Below, in pieces: positions 8,441 through 16,890 of a DNA stretch of 52,476 nt. Both the position numbers and the translations under genes were made by a program. Below the pieces are notes generated by a model. That model worked only from the letters and a program-made list of their open reading frames with translations, was not told the origin of the DNA and searched no databases. The stretch is taken from contig DWZJ01000001.1 in NCBI GenBank assembly GCA_019118245.1, forward strand, positions 1 to 52,476, written 5' to 3'. Origin of the DNA: Candidatus Oscillibacter excrementigallinarum. GTDB taxonomy: Bacteria > Bacillota > Clostridia > Oscillospirales > Oscillospiraceae. The stretch's first letter is position 1; each line of letters begins with the position of its first letter.

Positions 8441-9847
8441 ATGCAAGAAAACACTCCCTCCCAGGCCGCAGCGCCCCAGGAGAACAAAATGGGCGTCATG
8501 CCCGTTGGCAAGCTGCTGGCGGGCATGGCCATCCCCATGATGATCTCCATGCTGGTCCAGGCCTTCTACAACGTGGTGGACAGCATCTTCGTGGCTCAGC
8601 TCAGCGAGGACGCCCTCAACGCCGTCTCCCTGGCCTTCCCCCTGCAGAACCTGATGATCGCCTTCGGCGCCGGCACCGCCGTGGGCATCAACGCCCTGCT
8701 CTCCCGCTCCCTGGGGGAGAAGAACCAGGCCATGGTGGACAAGGCCGCAAACACCGGTATCTTCCTGGCCCTGTGCAATTTCGTGGTGTTCGCCCTGATC
8801 GGCATCTTCCTCTCCCGCCCCTTCTTTGAGCTCCAGGCCGGCGGGGAGCAGGTGATCTTGGACTACGGTGTGGACTACGCCTCCATCTGCCTGGGGCTCT
8901 CCATCGGCCTGTTCAGCCAATTCTGCTTTGAGCGGCTGCTCCAGTCCACCGGCCGCACCACCCTGGCCATGATCACCCAGCTCACCGGCGCGGTCATCAA
9001 CATCATCATGGACCCCATTTTAATCTTCGGCTACTTCGGCTTCCCCCGGATGGAGGTGGCGGGCGCCGCCCTGGCCACGGTGCTGGGGCAGATCATCGCC
9101 GCCGCCTTGGCCGTCTTTATGAACTTCAAGTACAATCCCGAGGTCCATATCCGCCTGCGGGAGATCCGCTGGAACCGGCAGGTGGCCGGGGAGATCTACC
9201 GGGTGGGCTTTCCTTCCATCGTCATGCAGTCCATCGGCTCTGTGATGGTGTTCGGCATGAACAAGATCCTCTTCGGCTTCACCAAGACTGCCACCGCCGT
9301 GTTCGGCGCCTACTTCAAGCTCCAGAGCTTCATCTTCATGCCTGTGTTCGGTCTGAACAACGGCATGGTGCCCATCGTGGCCTATAACTTCGGCGCCATG
9401 CGGATGGACCGGGTGAAGCGGACCGTGAAGCTAGCGGTCTGCTCCGCCGTCTGCATCATGGCGGTGGGGCTAGCCATCTTCCAGCTGGCGCCGGAGCTGC
9501 TGCTGAGCTTTTTTGACGCCTCCGCCGAGATGAACGCCATCGGCTCTGTGGCCCTGCGGATCATCAGTATCTCCTTCCTGTTCGCCGGCTTCTGCGTGGT
9601 GGCGGGCTCCGTGTGCCAGGCCATCGGCAACCCCTTCTACTCCCTGATCGTGGCCGTGGCCCGGCAGCTGGTGGTGCTGCTGCCGGTGGCATGGCTGCTG
9701 GCCCAGACGGGCCGGCTGGAGCTGGTGTGGACTGCCTTCCCCATCGCCGAGCTGATGTCCCTGACCCTCAGCATCATCTTCCTGCGCCGGACGCTGCGGT
9801 CCGCCGATGCCCGTCTGAAGGCCCGGATGGAAGCCGCCGCCCAGTGA
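8441..9847 (+). CDS. MATE family multidrug/cation antiporter
   Basis: 468 residues and about 12 hydrophobic segments, the usual MATE topology, with two homologous halves. MATE proteins export cationic drugs or metabolites using Na+ or H+ gradients. Family features include the first-helix pattern IPMMISMLVQAFYNVVDSIFVA and the GTAVGINALLSRSLGEK segment; the whole resembles the MepA-like branch. An in-frame ATG at 8417 lies in the base of a leader hairpin with no ribosome site. The ATG at 8441 has GGAAG four bases upstream and is preferred, though spacing is short. The gene stands alone; no regulator is next to it. The substrate cannot be predicted. Confidence 0.92.
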   Translation: MQENTPSQAAAPQENKMGVMPVGKLLAGMAIPMMISMLVQAFYNVVDSIFVAQLSEDALNAVSLAFPLQNLMIAFGAGTAVGINALLSRSLGEKNQAMVDKAANTGIFLALCNFVVFALIGIFLSRPFFELQAGGEQVILDYGVDYASICLGLSIGLFSQFCFERLLQSTGRTTLAMITQLTGAVINIIMDPILIFGYFGFPRMEVAGAALATVLGQIIAAALAVFMNFKYNPEVHIRLREIRWNRQVAGEIYRVGFPSIVMQSIGSVMVFGMNKILFGFTKTATAVFGAYFKLQSFIFMPVFGLNNGMVPIVAYNFGAMRMDRVKRTVKLAVCSAVCIMAVGLAIFQLAPELLLSFFDASAEMNAIGSVALRIISISFLFAGFCVVAGSVCQAIGNPFYSLIVAVARQLVVLLPVAWLLAQTGRLELVWTAFPIAELMSLTLSIIFLRRTLRSADARLKARMEAAAQ

Positions 9848-9874
9848 CCCCGGCGCTCTCCTCCCTGAAACATG

Positions 9875-9906
9875 ATCGCCCCGGACAGCAAACTGTCCGG
9901 GGCGAT
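9875..9906. terminator. Hairpin between convergent MATE and spoIIQ-like genes
   Basis: Perfect 14-bp GC-rich stem (9875-9888 with 9893-9906), loop CAAA. T-runs are weak on both sides, so it may act as a bidirectional terminator or an mRNA end-protector. Confidence 0.65.
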
Positions 9907-9922
9907 GTTGCGTACGGGATGC

Positions 9923-10618
9923 TCATTGGTCCAGGAATGCCTGGGGGTCCACCGCCTCTCCCTCCCGGGTGACGGCAAAATGGAGATGGACTCCCTGGGC
10001 GGACTCCGCCGCCGCGGTGGTCCCCACCGCGCCGATGGCCTGTCCGGCGGAGACGCTCTCACCCTCCTCCACCAGGGGGTCCGTCTGGAGATTGGCGTAG
10101 GTGGTCTCATAGCCGTCGCTGTGGCCGATCACCACCGTGGTGCCCATCATCGGGTCGTCTGTAACAGACAGCACGGTCCCCGCGCTGGCCGCCAGGACGG
10201 CGTCGCCCGCCGCGGCGGCGATGTCCACGCCGTCGTGGGTCCGCCAGTCGTCCAGGGTCTCATTGTACAGCAGCTGGTCCACGGAAAAGGCGGCCACCAC
10301 CTCCCCCTGGAGGGGAGAGACCACCACGCTGGGCGCCTCCGCCGCCACCGGTGTGTCGTCCACGGTCACCTCCGGCATGGAGACGGGCTCGCGCTCCTCC
10401 TCCGACTCCTCCATGGGCACGGTCTCCACCACCGGCTCATGCTCCGGCAGCTCCGCCGGCGCCGTGGTCTGGACGTCCGGGGTCTCCTCCGGGACCTCCT
10501 GCTGGGGCTCCTGCCGCAGCAGGAGGAAGTATCCGCCCACGCCCACCGCCACCACGCACAGCGCCAGAACGGCGTAGAAGCCTCCGCCGCCCAGCAGGGA
10601 CTTGATCTTATTGGCCAT
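9923..10618 (-). CDS. spoIIQ: SpoIIQ-like M23 peptidase, membrane-anchored
   Basis: 231 residues: a short cytoplasmic start, one membrane helix (about 14-34), a Glu/Pro-rich linker (35-95) and a C-terminal M23 (LytM) domain. The zinc ligand pattern is complete: H128-x3-D132 and H211-x-H213 (HLHF). Clostridial SpoIIQ proteins keep these ligands, whereas Bacillus SpoIIQ is degenerate. During engulfment SpoIIQ in the forespore membrane binds SpoIIIAH of the mother cell. The start at 10618 has GGGAGG 8-9 bases upstream. I see no convincing sigma-F promoter; TATAAT at 10675-10680 overlaps the T-run of the gpmI terminator. A different membrane-bound M23 endopeptidase cannot be excluded, since there are no sporulation genes nearby. 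Confidence 0.75.
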   Translation of the reverse strand: MANKIKSLLGGGGFYAVLALCVVAVGVGGYFLLLRQEPQQEVPEETPDVQTTAPAELPEHEPVVETVPMEESEEEREPVSMPEVTVDDTPVAAEAPSVVVSPLQGEVVAAFSVDQLLYNETLDDWRTHDGVDIAAAAGDAVLAASAGTVLSVTDDPMMGTTVVIGHSDGYETTYANLQTDPLVEEGESVSAGQAIGAVGTTAAAESAQGVHLHFAVTREGEAVDPQAFLDQ

Positions 10619-10682
10619 GTATCATACCTCCCTCGATTTTGGGTCTGGAGGAAGTATGGGCAGGATTTCCAGGAATTATACA

Positions 10683-10712
10683 AAAAGAGACCGCTTTCCA
10701 GCGGTCTCTTTT
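10683..10712 (-). terminator. Terminator of the tpiA-gpmI unit
   Basis: 13-bp stem (10683-10695 with 10700-10712), loop TTCC on plus. On the minus strand the stem runs into a T-rich tail. Confidence 0.88.
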
Positions 10713-10726
10713 CTCTCAAAGATCCG

Positions 10727-12244
10727 TTACTTCACGATCAATGTCTGTCCGTCCATCTCCTCCGGGCAGGCCAGTCCCATCACGTCCAGCATGGTGGGGG
10801 CAATGTCCGCCAGGCGGCCGTCGGAGCGCAGCTCCGTGCCGGCGCCGCAGAGGATAAAAGGCACGGGATTCGTCGTATGGGCGGTCATGGGGCTGCCGTC
10901 GGGCTCCGTCATCTGCTCGGCGTTGCCGTGGTCGGCGGTGATCATGGCGATGCCGCCCATCTTCAAGGTGGCGTCCACCACCCGGCCCACGCAGGTGTCC
11001 ACGGTCTCCACGGCCTTCACCGCCGCGTCATAGACGCCGGTGTGGCCCACCATGTCGCAGTTGGCAAAGTTCAGGATGATCACGTCATAGGCGCCGGACT
11101 CGATGCGCTCCACGCACTTGTCCGTCACCTCCGCCGCGCTCATCTCCGGCTGCTTGTCGTAGGTGGCCACCTTGGGGGAGGGGACCAGCACCCGGTCCTC
11201 GCCGGGGAACACGGTCTCGGACCCGCCGTTGAAGAAGAAGGTCACATGGGCATACTTCTCCGTCTCCGCGATCCGCAGCTGGGTCATGCCCATCTGGCTG
11301 AGATACTCGCCCAGGCCGTTGCGCACCGTCACCCGGGGGAAGGCCACCTCCACATTGGGCATGGAGGCGTCGTACTCCGTGTTGCACACGAAGGTCACCG
11401 GGAAGAACTGGCGGGTGAAGCCGTCGAAGGCCGGGTCCACCAGCGCCCGGGTGATCTCCCGGGCCCGGTCGGGCCGGAAGTTGAAGAAGATCACGCTGTC
11501 GTTGTCGGAGATGGTGCCCTCGCTGTCGCAGACCACGGGCTCCACGAACTCGTCGGTGATGCCCTGGTCATAGGAGGCCCGCACCGCGGCCACCGGGTCC
11601 GGGTTCTGGGCGGCGCCCTCGCCGTAGACCATGGCGTCGTAGGCCGTCTCCACCCGGTCCCAGCGCTTGTCCCGGTCCATGGCGTAGTAGCGGCCCATCA
11701 CTGTGGCGATCTTTCCCACGCCGATGGTCCGGCAGGCCTCCACCGCCCGGGCCACGAAGTCCGCGCCGGAGGTGGGGGACACGTCCCGGCCGTCCAGGAA
11801 CGCGTGGAGATACACGTGCTCCAGCCCCTTTTTCTTGGCCAGGCGCAGCAGGGCAAACAGGTGCTCGATATGAGAGTGGACGCCGCCGTCGGACAGCAGG
11901 CCCATCAGGTGCAGGGACGTGCCCTTCTCCAGACAGGCGTCCATGGCGTGCTGATAGGCCGGGTTTTCGTCAAAGCTCCCGTCGGCGATGGCCTTGGTGA
12001 TCCGGGGCAGGTCCTGGAAGACCACCCGGCCCGCGCCGATGTTGGTGTGGCCCACCTCGCTGTTGCCCATCTGCCCCTCCGGCAGGCCCACGTCCAGGCC
12101 GGAGGCCCGGAGGGAGGTGTGGGCGAACTCCTGAAAAAACTGGTCCAGCCGGGGCGTTTGAGCGGCCCGGACGGCATTGCCCTCCGTCTCCTGCCGCAGG
12201 CCGAAGCCGTCCATGATGATGAGAGTAGTCGGTGTTTTGTTCAT
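10727..12244 (-). CDS. gpmI: 2,3-bisphosphoglycerate-independent phosphoglycerate mutase
   Basis: 505 residues, the usual iPGM length. It interconverts 3- and 2-phosphoglycerate in glycolysis using two Mn2+. The N-terminus carries the metal-binding IIMDGFGLR, followed by the nucleophile Ser region GLPEGQMGNSEVGH (Ser of GNSEVGH). HDGR-type segments of the phosphotransferase domain and C-terminal metal ligands (NFANCDMVGHTG, ITADHGNAE) are present. The longer open frame begins ten codons earlier, but the ATG at 12244 has GAGG 5 bases upstream. It lies 48 bases after tpiA on the same strand, so the two form an operon that ends at the hairpin 10683-10712. Confidence 0.97.
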   Translation of the reverse strand: MNKTPTTLIIMDGFGLRQETEGNAVRAAQTPRLDQFFQEFAHTSLRASGLDVGLPEGQMGNSEVGHTNIGAGRVVFQDLPRITKAIADGSFDENPAYQHAMDACLEKGTSLHLMGLLSDGGVHSHIEHLFALLRLAKKKGLEHVYLHAFLDGRDVSPTSGADFVARAVEACRTIGVGKIATVMGRYYAMDRDKRWDRVETAYDAMVYGEGAAQNPDPVAAVRASYDQGITDEFVEPVVCDSEGTISDNDSVIFFNFRPDRAREITRALVDPAFDGFTRQFFPVTFVCNTEYDASMPNVEVAFPRVTVRNGLGEYLSQMGMTQLRIAETEKYAHVTFFFNGGSETVFPGEDRVLVPSPKVATYDKQPEMSAAEVTDKCVERIESGAYDVIILNFANCDMVGHTGVYDAAVKAVETVDTCVGRVVDATLKMGGIAMITADHGNAEQMTEPDGSPMTAHTTNPVPFILCGAGTELRSDGRLADIAPTMLDVMGLACPEEMDGQTLIVK

Positions 12245-12292
12245 AGAAACCTCGTCTCGCTCGCTTTCTCGCAAAACCGCTGGACCGGGGGC

Positions 12293-13066
12293 TTATTCCT
12301 GGTTGGCCGCGTTGATGATGTCCACAAACTGGTCGGGCTTCAGGGCAGCGCCGCCGATGAGGCCGCCGTCGATGTCGGGCTGGGCCAGCAGCTCCGCCGC
12401 GTTCTTGGGGTTCATGGAGCCGCCGTACTGGATGGTGACGCTGCGGGCCACCCGGGCGCCGTACAGGGAGCGGATGGTGGCGCGGATGTTGGTGCACACC
12501 TCACCGGCCTGCTCGGCGGTGGCGGTCTTGCCGGTGCCGATGGCCCAGATGGGCTCATAGGCGATGATGCAGCGGCGCAGCTTGTCGGCGGGTACGCCGT
12601 ACAGGGCGCTCTTCACCTGCAGGGCGATCCACTCATCGGTGATGCCGGTCTCCCGCTGCTCCAGGCTCTCGCCCACGCAGATGATGGGGCTCATGCCGGC
12701 GTTCAGCACGGCGTGGACCTTCTTGTTGACGGTGGCATCGGTCTCGCAGAAATACTGCCGCCGCTCGCTGTGGCCCACGATGACGTACTTCACGCCCAGG
12801 TCCTTCAGCATCTCGGCGGAGATCTCGCCGGTGTAGGCGCCCTTCTCCTCAAAGTACACGTTCTCGGCGCCCACGGAGATCCGCAGGTCCTTGAACGCCT
12901 TGGCGGCGGTCTGGATGTTGCAGGCGGGGACACAGATCAGGGTGTCGCACCACTTGGCCCGGGGCATGATCTTCTTCAGCTCCTCGGCGAATTTCTTCGT
13001 CTCGGTGGCGGTCATGTTCATCTTCCAGTTTCCGGCAATCACCGTTTTGCGATATCTGCGATTCAT
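12293..13066 (-). CDS. tpiA: Triosephosphate isomerase
   Basis: 257 residues. It interconverts dihydroxyacetone phosphate and glyceraldehyde 3-phosphate. All catalytic elements are visible: GNWKMN near the start (Lys), the GHSERR loop with the catalytic His, AYEPIWAIGTGKTA with the catalytic Glu and the flexible loop 6, and the C-terminal phosphate loop IGGAALKPDQF. The ATG at 13066 follows GGAGAAG with a slightly long spacing. It is the first gene of the tpiA-gpmI operon, driven by a near-consensus promoter at 13176-13204. pgk lies upstream on the same strand but is separated by a 350-base region with a repeat element. Confidence 0.97.
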   Translation of the reverse strand: MNRRYRKTVIAGNWKMNMTATETKKFAEELKKIMPRAKWCDTLICVPACNIQTAAKAFKDLRISVGAENVYFEEKGAYTGEISAEMLKDLGVKYVIVGHSERRQYFCETDATVNKKVHAVLNAGMSPIICVGESLEQRETGITDEWIALQVKSALYGVPADKLRRCIIAYEPIWAIGTGKTATAEQAGEVCTNIRATIRSLYGARVARSVTIQYGGSMNPKNAAELLAQPDIDGGLIGGAALKPDQFVDIINAANQE

Positions 13067-13175
13067 GGCATTTTCTTCTCCTTTATGTCTTCGATCTATT
13101 CGCAATCGCGTTCTCCGCGATCTGATGCGCAGGATTTGGCCGTTTCCAGGTCATTTTCCCCGAAAGGCCCTTCTT

Positions 13176-13204
13176 TTTATACAGAATTCCGTCCCATTTG
13201 TCAA
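13176..13204 (-). promoter_or_regulatory. Strong sigma-A promoter for tpiA-gpmI
   Basis: Minus strand TTGACA (13199-13204), 17-base spacer, TATAAA (13176-13181). Confidence 0.85.
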
Positions 13205-13252
13205 GTCAAACGAGCCGCGCTCCCCCGCGGCCGCCGCCAGCGGCCGCAGCAT

Positions 13253-13420
13253 TCAAATCTATTTTCGCCGCGGCGCGCCCCAGGGCGGCTTCTCTTGCCC
13301 CTGCGGGGCAATTCACCTTCTGTACGTGGCGAAAATACTTTGACTCGCGCGCCGGGGGCGCGCACACCAGTCCGTGGACTGGTGTAGGGGGGGATCTAAA
13401 GGGGGGACGAAGTCCCCTCT
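13253..13420. repeat. Structured intergenic repeat downstream of pgk (family also after metG)
   Basis: Fills most of the gap between pgk and the tpiA promoter. In plus orientation: a stem TATTTTCGCC / GGCGAAAATA (13260-13269 with 13328-13337) with a GC-rich insert, then CTTTGACTCGCGCGCC, a GGGCGC stretch, the hairpin ACACCAGTCC / GGACTGGTGT (13364-13385), and a final GGGGAC / GTCCCC hairpin (13403-13417) next to the pgk stop. The same series of blocks occurs at 50395-50520 after metG. The last hairpin could act as the pgk terminator. Confidence 0.72.
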
Positions 13421-14614
13421 TTATTTATCCAGCAGACACGCCACGCCCGGCAACTCCTTGCCCTCCAGGAACTCCAGAGAAGCGCCGCCGCCGGTGGAAA
13501 TGTGGGTCATCTTGTCGGCGTAGCCCAGCTGCTCCACGGCCGCCGCGCTGTCGCCGCCGCCGATGATGGTGATGGCGTTCGTCTTGGAGAGGGCCTCGGC
13601 CACCGCCTCGGTGCCCTTGGCAAAGGCCGGGAACTCAAAGACGCCCATGGGACCGTTCCAGATGACGGTGCCGGCGTCCGCCACGGCGTCACAGTACAGC
13701 TTCACGGTCTCCGGTCCGATGTCCAGGCCCTGCCAGCCGTCGGGGATCTGGCCGGCCTTCACCACCTGGCTCTTGGCATCGGGGGCAAAGGCGTCGGCGC
13801 AGACGGTGTCCACCGGCAGCAGCAGCTTCACGCCCTTGGCCGCGGCCTTTTCCACCATCTCGTTGGCGTAGGACTCCCAGTCGGCCTCCAGCAGGCTGTC
13901 GCCCACCTGGCCGCCCTGGGCGGCGGAGAAGGTATAGGCCATGCCGCCGCCGATGATGATGGTGTCGGCGATGTTCAGCAGGTTGTTGATGACGCCGATC
14001 TTGCTGGACACCTTGCTGCCGCCCAGGATGGCCACCAGGGGCCGCTTGGGGTCCGCGATGGCGCCGCCCAGGAACTCCAGCTCCTTCTGGATCAGGAAGC
14101 CGGAGACAGCGGGCAGATAGGCCGCCACGCCGGCGGTGGAGGCGTGGGCCCGGTGCACGGCACCGAAGGCGTCGGACACATACAGCTCCGCCAGGGAGGC
14201 CAGGGCCTTGGCCAGCTCCGGGTCGTTCTTGGTCTCGCCGGGCTCGAAGCGGGTGTTCTCCAGCAGCAGGATCTGGCCCGGCTGCAGGGCCGCCGCCTTG
14301 GCCCGGGCGTCGGGGCCCACCACGTCGCGGGCGAAGATGACCTCCTGGCCCAGCAGCTCGCCCAGGCGCACCGCCACGGGGGCCAGGCTCAGCTTGGGAT
14401 CGGGCCCGTTCTTGGGCTTGCCCAAGTGGGAGCAGGCGATGACCGCCGCCCCGTTCTCCAGCAGGTACCGGATGGTGGGCAGGGCCGCCACGATGCGCTT
14501 GTCGCTGGTGATGGCGCCGGTCTCCTTGTCCTGGGGCACATTGAAGTCACAGCGGAGCAGCACTTTCCTGCCCTTGACGTCCACATCCCGGACCGTCTTC
14601 TTATGATAATTCAT
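13421..14614 (-). CDS. pgk: Phosphoglycerate kinase
   Basis: 397 residues, usual length. It transfers phosphate from 1,3-bisphosphoglycerate to ADP in glycolysis. The N-terminal domain holds the substrate site ([33 protein letters not shown]). The C-terminal nucleotide domain holds [24 protein letters not shown] and the end motif [13 protein letters not shown] followed by [21 protein letters not shown]. The start at 14614 has AGGAGGA 8 bases upstream. It is transcribed on the minus strand after trmL and before tpiA-gpmI, but a repeat element lies on each side, so it may be its own unit. I see no strong promoter in the 80 bases before it; read-through from trmL is possible. Confidence 0.98.
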   Translation of the reverse strand: MNYHKKTVRDVDVKGRKVLLRCDFNVPQDKETGAITSDKRIVAALPTIRYLLENGAAVIACSHLGKPKNGPDPKLSLAPVAVRLGELLGQEVIFARDVVGPDARAKAAALQPGQILLLENTRFEPGETKNDPELAKALASLAELYVSDAFGAVHRAHASTAGVAAYLPAVSGFLIQKELEFLGGAIADPKRPLVAILGGSKVSSKIGVINNLLNIADTIIIGGGMAYTFSAAQGGQVGDSLLEADWESYANEMVEKAAAKGVKLLLPVDTVCADAFAPDAKSQVVKAGQIPDGWQGLDIGPETVKLYCDAVADAGTVIWNGPMGVFEFPAFAKGTEAVAEALSKTNAITIIGGGDSAAAVEQLGYADKMTHISTGGGASLEFLEGKELPGVACLLDK

Positions 14615-14697
14615 CTGAGATGTCCTCCTATCTATCCTTCCATCGCGGCGGGCGCCGCGGAGAGGTCAGTTTCTAGTATGGCCGGCGGCGGGGGATC

Positions 14698-14757
14698 TCA
14701 CCCCCCGGCCATCTCGCCCGTGCCCTGCAAGCCCGGAAAGCCGTTCTGGCGCAGGGC
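14698..14757 (-). pseudogene. Second copy of the trmL 3' end
   Basis: 60 bases that align without gaps to the 3' end of trmL (14882-14941), with 54 identical. Read on the minus strand it encodes the same C-terminal tail (ALRQNGFPGLQGTGEMA then GG and stop, against QG in trmL). Within the shared codons most changes are silent. No start or ribosome site. It lies between the trmL element and pgk. Confidence 0.88.
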
Positions 14758-14881
14758 CGCTCCCCGCAAAACGGGCCGTTTTGCGGGGCCCCAAGGGCGA
14801 TCACACATCCTCGGCAGGCAAAGCCTGCCTGCGGCAAGGTTTTGCGCCGCAAAACGCTTGGACGCGCCATCCGGCGCGGAC
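14758..14881 (-). repeat. Palindromic intergenic element inserted after trmL
   Basis: 124 bases between the trmL stop and the second copy of its 3' end. The core 14835-14865 matches the prfB element in 28 of 31 bases, in the same orientation relative to the gene. Other palindromes are 14813-14829 (GGCAGGC / GCCTGCC) and 14762-14788 (13-bp stem, CCCCGCAAAACGG / CCGTTTTGCGGGG). Confidence 0.75.
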
Positions 14882-15373
14882 TCAGCCCTGCGCCATCTCG
14901 CCCGTACCCTGCAAGCCCGGAAAGCCGTTTTGGCGCAGGGCTTCGTAGACGCAGACCGCCACGGTGTTGCTGAGATTCAGGCTCCGGGCCTCCGACACCA
15001 TGGGCAGGCGGATGCAGCGGTCCCGGAACCGCTCCCGGAAGGCCAGGGGCAGCCCGGCGGTCTCCTTGCCAAAAAACAGCCAGCTGTCCGGGGTGAACCG
15101 GGCCTCCTGATAGGACCGGGGCGCCTTGGTGGTGGTGAGCCACGCTTCCCGCTCCGCCTCCGGGTGGCGGCGGAACAGATCCTCCAGATCCGCATAGTCG
15201 GAGACCTCCACCAGGTGCCAGTAGTCCAATCCCGCCCGGCGGACCGCCTTTTCCGAGATGTCGAATCCCAGCGGGCGGACCAGGTGCAGCCGGCTGCCGG
15301 TGGCGGCGCAGGTCCGGGCGATGTTGCCGCAGTTCTGCGGGATCTCCGGCTCTACCAAAACGATATTGAGCAT
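14882..15373 (-). CDS. trmL: tRNA (cytidine/uridine-2'-O-)-methyltransferase TrmL
   Basis: 163 residues. A SPOUT-class enzyme that methylates the ribose at wobble position 34 of tRNA-Leu isoacceptors using S-adenosylmethionine. The start MLNIVLVEPEIPQNCGNIARTC carries the family NxGxxART motif. The C-terminal knot is formed by FFGKETAGLP, IRLPM and SLNLSNTVAVCVYE. It is single-domain, as TrmL (YibK) is, rather than having an RNA-binding extension. GGAGG lies 11 bases before the ATG, a longish spacing. The promoter is at 15412-15440. Its last 60 bases are duplicated downstream of an inserted element. Confidence 0.93.
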   Translation of the reverse strand: MLNIVLVEPEIPQNCGNIARTCAATGSRLHLVRPLGFDISEKAVRRAGLDYWHLVEVSDYADLEDLFRRHPEAEREAWLTTTKAPRSYQEARFTPDSWLFFGKETAGLPLAFRERFRDRCIRLPMVSEARSLNLSNTVAVCVYEALRQNGFPGLQGTGEMAQG

Positions 15374-15411
15374 CCGCCGGCCGCCTCCTCTCTTTCATGC
15401 ACGTATCAGAC

Positions 15412-15440
15412 ATTGTAACGCGTCGGAGCGATAAATTCAA
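15412..15440 (-). promoter_or_regulatory. Sigma-A promoter for trmL
   Basis: Minus strand TTGAAT (15435-15440), 17-base spacer, TACAAT (15412-15417). The rest of the 316-base gap between trmL and the glmU-like gene shows no gene. Confidence 0.7.
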
Positions 15441-15647
15441 CTATAATGTGTGAAGAATCCCGGATTTTTAGAAAAAATCACGACAAATTGGCTGGTATTT
15501 CTGCTAAATGGCTGAAAAACGCGGAAAACCGGCCACGGCCGGCGGCCTTCTGTTGCTCCCTACAAAAAGCGGTCGCAGAGCGGGAAAGATTTGGAGGAAA
15601 TTTCTTTCATAAAATTCGCTGGAAATACTGGATTTTCACGGGATATT

Positions 15648-15656
15648 TGGTATAAT
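15648..15656 (+). promoter_or_regulatory. Extended -10 promoter for the glmU-prs-pth unit
   Basis: TGG followed by consensus TATAAT (15651-15656), 34 bases before the glmU-like start. No good -35 box at the expected distance, which fits the extended -10 class. Confidence 0.6.
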
Positions 15657-15689
15657 AGGAAATACGAATCGACAAGGAGGAGAAAACCC

Positions 15690-16817
15690 ATGGATTTTCC
15701 GCAGCGCGCCGTGTTTTTTCTGGAAGAGGACTCCTCCCTCCCGGCGCACTCCAAACCGCTGATGCTGGAAGCCGTGTTATTTTGCCCGATCCTCAAATGG
15801 ATGAGTGACAAGCTGTTGGCCGACGGCGTGCAGCGGTTTTTTGCTGTCTCCAGCCCCCGCTTTGCCCAGGAGGTCCGCGCCTGTTTCCCGGAGGACGCGG
15901 ACGTGACCATCTCCGAGCAGCACAGTGAGCTGCTGGACTTTCTCAACACCCCCGACCCGGTGGCCGTGTTCGTCCGGGCCGCCCTCCCCGTGGAGGAGGC
16001 AGGCCCCGGCTTCGTCTACGGCGCTCCTGGCTACGAGCTCCAGGCCGTCTGGCGGGAAAACATGACCAACGCCGTCTCTGCGGCGGAGCTGCTCTCCGGC
16101 TGGCTGCCGGTCTTCAGTCTGGAGACCATCGCCGAGCTGGAGCCCATGCTCCGGGACCGCATCGTCCAAAAGCACATCCGCGCAGGCGTCCGGGTGCTGG
16201 ATCCCCACGCGGTGTATATCGACCCCCGGGTCACCATCGGCCGGGGGACCATGGTCCTGCCCGGCTCCATCCTGCGGGGGGAGACCGCCGTCGGCTGCGG
16301 CTGCACCATCGGCCCCAACGCCATGGTGCGGGACTGCGTCGTCGGCGACGAGACGGAGATCAACGCCTCCCAGGTGAATGAGAGCACCATCGGCTGCCGC
16401 ACCCACGTGGGGCCCTTCGCCTACGTCCGCCCCGGCTGCACCATCGGGGACGACATCAAGGTGGGGGACTTCGTGGAGGTGAAGAACTCCGTCATCGGCG
16501 ACGGCACCAAGATCTCCCACCTGACCTATGTGGGGGACAGCGACGTGGGCCGCAGGGTCAACTTCGGCTGCGGCACCGTCACCACCAACTACGACGGCGT
16601 GAAGAAGTACCGTTGCACCATTGGTGACAACGCCTTCATCGGCTGCAACACCAATCTGGTGGCGCCGGTGACGGTGGGCGAGGGCTCCTATATCGCGGCG
16701 GGCGCCACCATCACCAAGGACATCCCGGCGGACGCGCTGGCGGTGGCCCGGGCCAAGCAGGAGAACAAAGAGGGCTGGGCCAAGCGGCGGCGGAAGCTGT
16801 ACGGACAGGAGACGTGA
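15690..16817 (+). CDS. glmU: GlmU-like acetyltransferase with degenerate uridylyltransferase half
   Basis: 375 residues; full GlmU is about 450-460. Residues about 170-355 are the left-handed beta-helix acetyltransferase of GlmU, with RPG (248-250), HLTYVGD (H277, Y280; equivalent to the catalytic His and Tyr) and NYDG (300-303), ending in KQENKEGWAKRR. It should make N-acetylglucosamine 1-phosphate from glucosamine 1-phosphate and acetyl-CoA. The first 145 residues keep only traces of the nucleotidyltransferase fold. The G-x-G-T-R-M loop is missing (AVFFLEEDSSLPAHSKPLM instead), so uridylyltransfer seems lost. The ATG at 15690 has AAGGAGGA upstream; the longer frame has no support. It starts the glmU-prs-pth cluster, 73 bases before prs. 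Confidence 0.85.
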   Translation: MDFPQRAVFFLEEDSSLPAHSKPLMLEAVLFCPILKWMSDKLLADGVQRFFAVSSPRFAQEVRACFPEDADVTISEQHSELLDFLNTPDPVAVFVRAALPVEEAGPGFVYGAPGYELQAVWRENMTNAVSAAELLSGWLPVFSLETIAELEPMLRDRIVQKHIRAGVRVLDPHAVYIDPRVTIGRGTMVLPGSILRGETAVGCGCTIGPNAMVRDCVVGDETEINASQVNESTIGCRTHVGPFAYVRPGCTIGDDIKVGDFVEVKNSVIGDGTKISHLTYVGDSDVGRRVNFGCGTVTTNYDGVKKYRCTIGDNAFIGCNTNLVAPVTVGEGSYIAAGATITKDIPADALAVARAKQENKEGWAKRRRKLYGQET

Positions 16818-16890
16818 CCTCTCCTTTCAACGATATCAACACAAACAGAAAACCAGAACAAACAGAACATAGAAAGAGGGCGTTCAGACA

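Noticed and set aside
9872..13387. 1171-codon plus-strand open frame across spoIIQ, gpmI and tpiA
   Set aside because: Antisense shadow of three well-supported genes; His/Gly/Val-rich composition without domains. Similar antisense frames at 1250-2494, 13502-15418, 19724-21910, 24554-25894 and 44849-46459 were rejected for the same reason.
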